Shown here: piece after piece, positions 56,762-64,000 of the stretch
How positions within the stretch are numbered: the first letter of the stretch is position 1
How the letters are laid out: every line of letters begins with the position of its first letter
DNA from: Hypholoma sublateritium FD-334 SS-4
Lineage: Eukaryota > Basidiomycota > Agaricomycetes > Agaricales > Strophariaceae
Reading direction: 5' to 3'
Assembly: GCA_000827495.1 (NCBI GenBank)
Contig: KN817531.1
Location: 384,444 to 448,443 of the forward strand
Length of the DNA: 64,000 nt
Made by a program: the position numbers and the translations under genes
The notes under the pieces: model-generated
What the model was told of the DNA's origin: nothing
Databases searched by the model: none
The model's input: only the letters and a program-made list of their open reading frames with translations

Positions 56762-58546
56762 ATCTCAGAACCTCACGGGAGCCAGAAGCATAGCTATGAT
56801 CTTATTTTATACCCATACACTACTATATTATCACATTTCTACACTCACCCACATCCTATTTTTTTTACCTAAGAATTTAGCTTGAGCTCGGCTTGACAGA
56901 AGGCAAATCAACATTTTCTCGCTGTGGATTTGAAGTCAAGCTCGGAAAGAGCCGATAAGTATTCCTTACACGTGATCTCGAGTCATCCAAACACGGTCGT
57001 CGAGCTGGGCCCTCGCTGCTCGCAACATTGGTCGGCCATTTCCTCTGCGTTTGGCCCTCTGTATCACGGCCTTCATCTCTCAAATACTTAGCAGGGCTTC
57101 ATCACCACTGTCTGTGCCACTCGGTGGACTAAGAACCTATCTGCATGCACAGTCCAAGCACAGTCCCGATTCCCTATCTTACTTGTTCGACCGGTCATCG
57201 GTCGCCCCCGACACAGAATACACCGCTTACTTGACCAATGACGCAGCAAGACGCCCGCGGGTGGGAGGAATACGTATGGCGGACGCACCCAATCTACTTG
57301 GTCACGCCACCGCTACGGTCTTTCCATACACAACGACACCCGTCGATCGCATGGTTCTCCCCTACCCTTCCCCTGCTTTCCCGCCACTGACCGTGACGCC
57401 GCTGCCTGTGTGTTATTCGTTCAGCGTATCAGTGCGGCGCGAGACTACACGGGGTGCGAGGATGCTTCCTGCCGCGGAAAGTGGCGCACAGCATCTGCTC
57501 CTCTGGCAACACGCCGACTCGTCGACCTCAAGTCTTCGTGTTATGAGGTCGTCTGTATTTCTCCCTGCATTTGCTACGGGTTTGTGGCTCTTTCCGAGTC
57601 TTTCGTCCCATATCTGCCTTGCCCCCCTTCTCCGACTTTTTTGAAGTACCTCATTGATTCCGTCGAAGCAGGCACTCATTCACGCGCTCTATCGAACGCA
57701 CTGCGCAGTGGCGAAGCAATATGTTCACCTGGAATCTTGCCTCATGAGCCTCGCTTCGCCGATAACAGTTGTTTCTCAATCCGTTCCTGGTGGTTCGTTT
57801 GCACGTCTACGAGGATGCCTCTGAGCCAGTGGGGTCCTTGCTCCCCTCCATGTCTAACTGTGGCTTTTCATGTGGTCTTCGCCATATGGGTGGTGTTCGC
57901 GAGCCAGCTTATCTTTCCCTCTACATATTTGGTGCTTCGTCACCTCCAATACCTCTGAGAGCCGGGCACCGGCAACAGACACCATTCAACATGATGCTGC
58001 CTCCAGAACGCCGCCAAATATACCGCAGATATGTGCACCGGGGACACTACCTCGGAAACGTGGTGGCCTTGGTGGCGATCATTCTTAGCTTATTGAGTGC
58101 GTGTGCGGGTGTGCTTCAAAGGAGTTCGAATGGCATGCTGACACGAAGCCGAGCAGGGGTTGAAGTACACGCCACGTACACCATGCAGATGGCAGTGACC
58201 ACGCGGAGAGCGCCACTATCATCATATGCAGGCAGTCGTTGGCAGTGGAAGCCGTAAGGACGCGGTCTGACGGAGAAACTCACGTACGTCAGTGTGCTTA
58301 TTTTTGTATGGCATTTTGTTTGCTTTATGGCACAGATCATTTTTCAACATCCCTTCTGCTTTCGGTCATACCCATTCCCGTTCTACCATGAAGGTACAGC
58401 AAATGTGTTGCTATCATGATCATCAATATGAATTGGAATGACATCCAGCCGCATTAAAGAGGGACCTTTGTGTCGTTACAGTGGGCCTGGTCGAGCTCCT
58501 CCATCACCAATCATCCCTGCGACTAGGACTGAGAATACTCACATAA
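56762..58546. other. intergenic repeat region of the array
   Basis: No gene is recognised. Long open frames at 57051-58257 overlap in two frames without family features, and the segment resembles the 47.3-48.9 kb spacer. The promoter box for paralogue D lies near 58449. Confidence 0.45.
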
Positions 58547-59845
58547 ATGTCTGCTCTGTTTCTGTTTGAACTACCGGAAGTGGTCCACAAAGAGTGAGTC
58601 GAAGTCCAACCGTCTTTCAGATCTCAGATTGCGTTGACAGACTTTGTGGGCCAGTGTTACCATCATTGTATGTGTGATTTCTGTGGAACGACTTGGGAGA
58701 GAATCTGACAATGTAAATTTACCCGCAGCTCATAGGATCTTTAGCACATTGGATGCTGTACGGAGTACTACTCGCTCAAGTTTGTAAGCACCCAGAAAGC
58801 GTGTATCTGTATTGGCTTATGCTGACATCCGTATCAAGGCCTGTACTACACCGCGTTCCCAAATGATCATCGCCTCCTCAAATTGGCTGTGTTACTGGAG
58901 CTGGTTTTAGAGACGATCCAAACTGCTATGTTCACACATGACTTATTCCGAGCGCTGACACTTGGCTTCGATAACCCCTTACTAGTGAACGAGGTCGGCA
59001 CACTGTGGTTCTCTGTGGCATTGATGACGGGATTAAGTATGTTGGATCAGTACTTACGCTAAAATGGAGTTGCATGACTGTGTTAAAATCTTGGTAGTCG
59101 CCGTCGTTACCCAGGTATTTTATTGCTATCGCGCGGCCGTCTTCACCAAGTCAAAATATGCTGTCGCGTTAATTGCCATGGTACGAGATAGATTTTATTA
59201 CACACTGTCTATAACCTTGATTATTATGATGCTAGCTCTCTATCGCTCAGTTCGGATCAGCTACTGCAGTGGCAATGCGGACAAGAGCGGCGGGTCATCT
59301 TTCCAATATATTGGGGACTAAGCCGTCCATGATTACAATTGGCGTATGTCCTACCTACTCTTTCTAAAGCCGTATTGCTTTATGCCAGCTTTCGTCCCCA
59401 ACAATAGATCTGGGGCGCAAGCGACATTAGCTGCGACACAACAACTGCAGTTATTATGGTGTACTATGTGCGACACCATTCTGCGCTCTTGTGCTGACTT
59501 GTGGTTGACCTTCTTTTTTTTTTTTTTTCAAAAATTAAGTTGAAGAAACGGGACACCGGGTTTCAGGAAACGCACAATATCATAAAAAGACTGATACGCT
59601 TGACTATTGAGACAGGATTTGTCACAGGTCAGCGGGTGCTGCTTCAGAGTCTTGACGATAGATCGGCTGCTGATACGGGCACATCTTCAGCCTCATTCGC
59701 AGTCTTTGCTATGGTCCTGGCATACATCCCAGGACACCCGCCATATTACCAGATCTCGATCCTCATTATGGAAAAGCTGTATTCCAATTCAATGCTCTCA
59801 GCGCTGAATAGCTGGATGAGGGTTATGTCGAATTCTCCGTCCTGA
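58547..59845 (+). CDS. DUF6534 family membrane protein, array paralogue D, shortened tail
   Basis: Exon 1 encodes MSALFLFELPEVVHK, followed by a 13-nt exon at 58655-58667 and then LIGSLAHWMLYGVLLAQV, YYTAFPNDHRLLKL, FYCYRAAVFTKSKYAV, LSIAQFGSATAVAM, IWGASDISCDTTTAVIMVYY, KRLIRLTIETGFVT and KLYSNSMLSALNSW. A TGA at 59843 ends the protein after SNSPS, about 40 residues before the end seen in A, B, C and E. The tail sequence continues in frame beyond the stop to 59962, so one mutation removed it. A long T-tract precedes one acceptor near 59512-59528. The membrane core is intact. Function is unknown. Confidence 0.75.
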
Positions 59846-60575
59846 TTACCTCCATCCCGGAACGAGTCCATTGATGCCATTGACTTGTTCCAGGTAGAAC
59901 CAAGCCAGGATCTCGCATTCCACATAAACAATTCTATAGGAACCCTAGAAGAAAGAGCATGAATTTTAAAGAAAGTGTTTTGGACGTTTTTATATACATT
60001 GTACGACTCTCACCCGGACCGACCAAGGGCCAGTGCGCGTAATTTGAAGATGTAGTCCTAAAAATTGACGTTCACTTTGAGTAGTGATAATATGATACAG
60101 TTACGCTGGGTTCCTCAGATCCTGAAACCCGAGCTTCTGCACACTAGTTTCTCTTGTAACATGTTTAAACCATGGTCTGCCTTGCTACTGTTTGTGAGTG
60201 GTGCATTGCTGGCGGATTCTCTTCGGTTCGACTTCAGAATTTGTCCCAGAAAAAGAGGTTGATTTAATTCCTGGATTATTTACTCGCCTTACGAAGAATC
60301 CAAAAAAATGACACTGGTGTGCGAGGTTGTTAACACAATTGATGCCATTCTGCTGATATCTTTCAACGACAATCTTTTCAATATCACTTTTCGAACGTAT
60401 CTGATGAAGACAACAAACATTCTGGGCGTTATCATCAACACGGGCAGGAAATTTATAAGTGGCTATGCTACGCTTCCGTATTATAAAAGAGAGCCTCCGT
60501 ATGTGGGCATTCAGACGACCACCTGCGGCCTGAGGTTGCTATCAGTTATCGCTGCAACTGGGCACTCTTGTATCA
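59846..60575. other. lost tail of paralogue D and spacer
   Basis: The stretch 59846-59962 is the former C-terminal coding part of paralogue D, now beyond a stop. The rest is spacer, with the promoter box of paralogue E (TATAAAAGAGAGCC) near 60480. Confidence 0.5.
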
Positions 60576-61979
60576 ATGGTCACCCCTTTCTTGTTAGGAG
60601 TACCATTACCGGGAGTTGTGTACCGAGAGTGAGTAAACCTAAAATGTTCCACAGGTCACAGAGGACTTAACATAAATAACATGCTTTGTGTCATGCTAGT
60701 ATCGCAATCCTAGTAAGCATATTTGATTCTGTGGAACAACTAGGGAAAAATCTGATGACGTGGAATTTGTACTGAAGCTCATAGGATCCTTGGCTCATTG
60801 GATGCTGTACGGAATACTACTTGTGCAAGTTTGTAAGTGCTTGAAAAGACCATATTATTATTTGGCTCATGCTCATGTCTGTATCGAGACCTGTACTATA
60901 CCGCATTCGAAGACGACCATCGCCTTCTCAAGCTAACTGTTCTGTTTGCACTTGCACTTGAAACAGTCCAAACGACTATGTTTACACAGGATCTATTCAG
61001 AGTATTAACTCTGGGTTTTGAGAATCTCTCACTGGCAAATAAGGTTGACACCCTGTGGTTATCGGTGCCGTTCATGACTGGCTTGAGTACGTCAAAAAAT
61101 ACTTTCAATGCGTTGACCATCTGAAATCTTGAAGTCGCTTTTCTTGCACAGGCATTTTATTGCTATCGCACTGCGGTCCTAACGAGGTCCACATATGCTG
61201 TCGCTCTGATTGCCATGGTACGAGACAAAACACTTTTAGACTCATTAGCGACTGGAATCTCATTGAATGCAAAACCAGCTTGCTATTGCTCAGGTTGGGT
61301 CAGCTACTGCAGTGGCTGTACAAGAGAGAGCTCATCTCATTACCAATGTGTTGGACAGCAAGATATATGTAATCACAGTTGGTGTATGTCGTACTCATTG
61401 ATCCGAGGTTAAATTTGTATGCTGACCCTGTTTCCAACAACAGATCTGGGGAGCAAGTGGCGTTAGCTGCGACATTATTATTGCAATTATTATGGTATAC
61501 CATGTACGTCCGCTAAGGTTTAGCCATATATTTGTGTCGAAAGTCTGACAGTTTATTGTAGCTAAAACACAGGGACACAGGATTCCATAGCACACACGTT
61601 ATCATAAAAAGGCTGATACGCTTGACCATCGAGACGGGGTTTGTCACAGGTCAGATCAAGTCTGCGTTTCGACGATGAATTAACCGCTGACTCGGCCACC
61701 GTCGCAGCTTCGGTCGCCGTCATCACCTTGGCCCTTGTATATATCCCGGGACACCCACCGTATTATCAGGTTGCGGTCCTCATCCTGGCAAAAGTATATT
61801 CAAATTCCATGGTTGCAGCGCTGAATAGCCGGATGAAGACTGTATCGAACTCTCAATTCGGACTGCCGCCGTCTTGGAACGAATCAGTGAAGGCGACAGA
61901 CTCGCGGCGGGGTGACTTCACCCAAGAGCTTGCCTTTCGGAGGGACGAATCTGTCGGCACCTTGGAAGACTTAGAATAA
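60576..61979 (+). CDS. DUF6534 family membrane protein, array paralogue E
   Basis: Exon 1 encodes MVTPFLLGVPLPGVVYR, followed by a 13-nt exon at 60700-60712. Then come LIGSLAHWMLYGILLVQV, YYTAFEDDHRLLKL, FYCYRTAVLTRSTYAV, LAIAQVGSATAVAV, IWGASGVSCDIIIAIIMVYH, KRLIRLTIETGFVT and KVYSNSMVAALNSR, with a polar tail to the stop at 61979. The exon and intron plan equals that of A. The N-terminus is the most diverged of the five. It is intact as far as read. Predicted multi-pass membrane protein of unknown function. Confidence 0.8.
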
Positions 61980-64000
61980 ACAAAGAATAAATCATATCGA
62001 CTTTCGACATTGTAGTAAGTTTATTTAAGCATATTTGACTGGCCGGACTCCGGAGTTGTAATCCCACAAATTTACTCGCGTTTTTGTGTGTAAGTAGTAG
62101 CAGTTTCGCTCTCCTATATCAGTGGCAAACATCGGCTTGGCCAAGTCCGTGCTCGAAGTCTCGGAGTCTAGGGACCAGGACTCGTAGTCCATTGAATAAT
62201 CAAGGTTGACAATGCAGATATTTGAAAACAGTGGAAGGCTTAGGGACACAGCTTGACGGAGATTCCTCCTATACTATTTTTTGTTTTCTGAGCGATTCTT
62301 GAGAGTAACCCAGGAGTCCACAAGCCTGAGCTACCGCAGCTCGGCCCGGATACAGCTGCCAGTTGATTTTCAGGCGGTAATTATGGAATTATCTTATTCT
62401 AGGTATGTAAGGTTGTTAACAGTTATTTATCAGTCGCTGCAGTGCTGTTCCAAATCTGACTGATTAAATTCCAACGCATTGTGATTTTTCTTATTTTTCT
62501 TTTTTATGTAAACACATGTTACTTTCACGGACACGAAGTGTAGCCCTAAAATTTGACGTTTGCTGCTTCTGTCACTTGTGTTGTATAGCAGCTTTATTTT
62601 TAACTGCTTTAGTAGTAGTTGGGTCTAAATGAGGAGTTCTGTTATCTCCGAACTCGGTACACCCGAATATACAGTTGTGTTTTATTCACCACATCAAATA
62701 CAACAGGCCAGCCCTCTTAAGCGCCCGAGGTGATGTAATAGCTTCTGGGCCTTTACACTATACCTTCCCCTGGCCTATGTTCTCTCGGATAATCGAGGAG
62801 GTCAGGGACGGGTGAGCCATATATAGACATGCTATTGCCTTTCCTGATCCCATTTCGTCCACGTATTCGACAGACCCCCTCCCGTGCGCCGATCGCATCC
62901 GCGTCAATTCAAAGCTCCTCAAGTAAAAAAATCTGCCCCAGCGTGTGGCAATAATTGCGCTGCAGACCCCGCTGCGTGGGCGTCGGCGTTAGACGCTCGG
63001 GCTGAGGCCGCTCGCCCGGGGTCCATGCGCTATCTCCCACCGACGTCGGAATTTGGCGTGCCATTCCGCGTGCTTATCGTTGATGGAGGGAAATACGGGG
63101 AGTATGTGCATCACGCGCAGCATACATGCACAGCGATAATTGTGCGATGCCACAGCGTGTCGCTGTGCGCGTGGCTGCTGAGGCCCAGCTCAAGCGGTAT
63201 TAATCATGTCGCCAGTGAGAATGCGCTGCACTGAGCTGGCACCCGGGAGCATCAGCGATGGCGTCCATCAGGATCAGGCCTCTTCGGCGCGCCGTCGCGG
63301 TCATCTGCCCGGATGGGACGACGCCACTGCAGAGCTCACACGACCAGTTGGTGATAATCAACCCTTGTATTTTACCGCGTCATCAGCTCTGCGACTCAAA
63401 CGTGATACGATACGATCGCGTTGGCCCTTTCGTGCAATACTCTTCTGCAGACTCCAGGGCACGGTGGCGACCTAATCAGTACACCGACGATACCGGCGAG
63501 CCTGATGCTGGCTGATGCCGGCGACCCATTGCCCAGTGCTCGTGCTCGCCTCGACATTCACCGTGCGTGCCCGAATTTATGCCCGAGCGCGCTCGCTGCT
63601 CGAAATTCGAATGCGCCGTCGCGTTGTCAACTTCACTTTGCCCACGTCCGCGAGCAATTATGCATCCCCATCCCACCGCCGATCTCTACGCCGGGCACCA
63701 TCAGCGCCGCTGTGGGGACGGGTAGGCAGGCGCGTGCCGCCGCACCGAAATGCGCATGCGCCGCATGCCCGGTCCGACCCGCGCCTGCGAGTGTTGTCGT
63801 CCAGCGTCTATTGGTGGTGGTATTACTCACCCGTACGTGGCGGGGGCGTGACTAGCGCCCTTCCCCAGCGCGTGCGCTCTGCGAAGCATCGCTATTGGCA
63901 TTAGATTAGCAATCATACAGTGCGCATTGGAGGGACCCGGGTCGCGCGTGCTTCCCCCCGCCGCACGTGCGGCGAGGGGGGTCGCTTTATAATTGCACGC
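61980..64000. other. right-hand intergenic region
   Basis: No gene is recognised in these 2 kb. Base composition becomes GC-richer after about 62880, which explains the overlapping open frames there. A palindrome with a central CACGTG lies at 63954-63981. Confidence 0.45.
63954..63981. repeat. GC-rich palindrome around CACGTG
   Basis: C-rich and G-rich arms flank GCCGCACGTGCGGC, with one unpaired A in the right arm. It is followed by TTTATAAT about ten bases on, so it could be a promoter element with an E-box. Confidence 0.6.

Noticed and set aside
57051..58257. Overlapping long open frames between paralogues C and D
   Set aside because: Two frames are open over the same bases without domain or splice support, and the segment is related to the 47.3-48.9 kb spacer, where it is broken.
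1..64000. CRISPR arrays, operons and rRNA genes
   Set aside because: None seen. The window is intron-rich eukaryotic nuclear DNA.

Overview
The window is nuclear DNA of a mushroom-forming basidiomycete (Agaricomycetes-type). The genes are broken by many 45-65 bp GT-AG introns with CTNA(C/T) branch sites. The gene families are typical of that group: short secreted tyrosinases, DUF6534 membrane proteins, galactose-binding-like/mucin surface proteins, CsbD-like stress proteins and divergent FunK-like kinases. Three housekeeping genes anchor the annotation: a PPIE/CYP33-type RRM protein (7.0-7.8 kb), protoporphyrinogen oxidase HEM14 (27.6-29.2 kb) and a RAD6/UBC2 ubiquitin-conjugating enzyme (43.9-44.6 kb). 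I rebuilt exon-intron structures by hand from splice sites, phase and paralogue comparison. There is no transcript evidence.

Layout. 0-10 kb: a decayed surface-protein pseudogene, a divergent kinase, an unrecognised disordered protein, the RRM protein and an F-box protein. 10.4-17.3 kb: a tandem duplication of about 3.57 kb, each unit carrying one extremely intron-rich DUF6534 gene, with fragments of the unit's tail continuing to 18.5 kb. 18.7-22.6 kb: a strongly GC-rich island around a Zn2Cys6 regulator, then about 4.6 kb with no recognisable gene. 25.2-31 kb: an intact surface protein, HEM14 on the opposite strand and a second decayed surface-protein copy, followed by a TIR/MITE-like element. 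33.2-40.4 kb: a tyrosinase cluster with three intact genes, one relic and one orphan first exon. 40.9-42.3 kb: a divergent pair of CsbD-like genes. 43.9-44.6 kb: RAD6. 45.6-62 kb: five tandem DUF6534 paralogues, one split by a young LTR retrotransposon that encodes gag but no pol. The last 2 kb have no recognisable gene.

The main theme is local tandem duplication of lineage-specific membrane and secreted families (DUF6534, tyrosinase, surface mucins), with decay and transposon insertion between a few single-copy core genes. The most notable structural result is that the DUF6534 genes of both clusters need conserved microexons of 10-18 nt to keep their reading frames. Other points worth checking are the gag-only LTR element with identical visible LTRs, and an orphan tyrosinase signal-peptide exon that is splice-phase compatible with the gene beside it.
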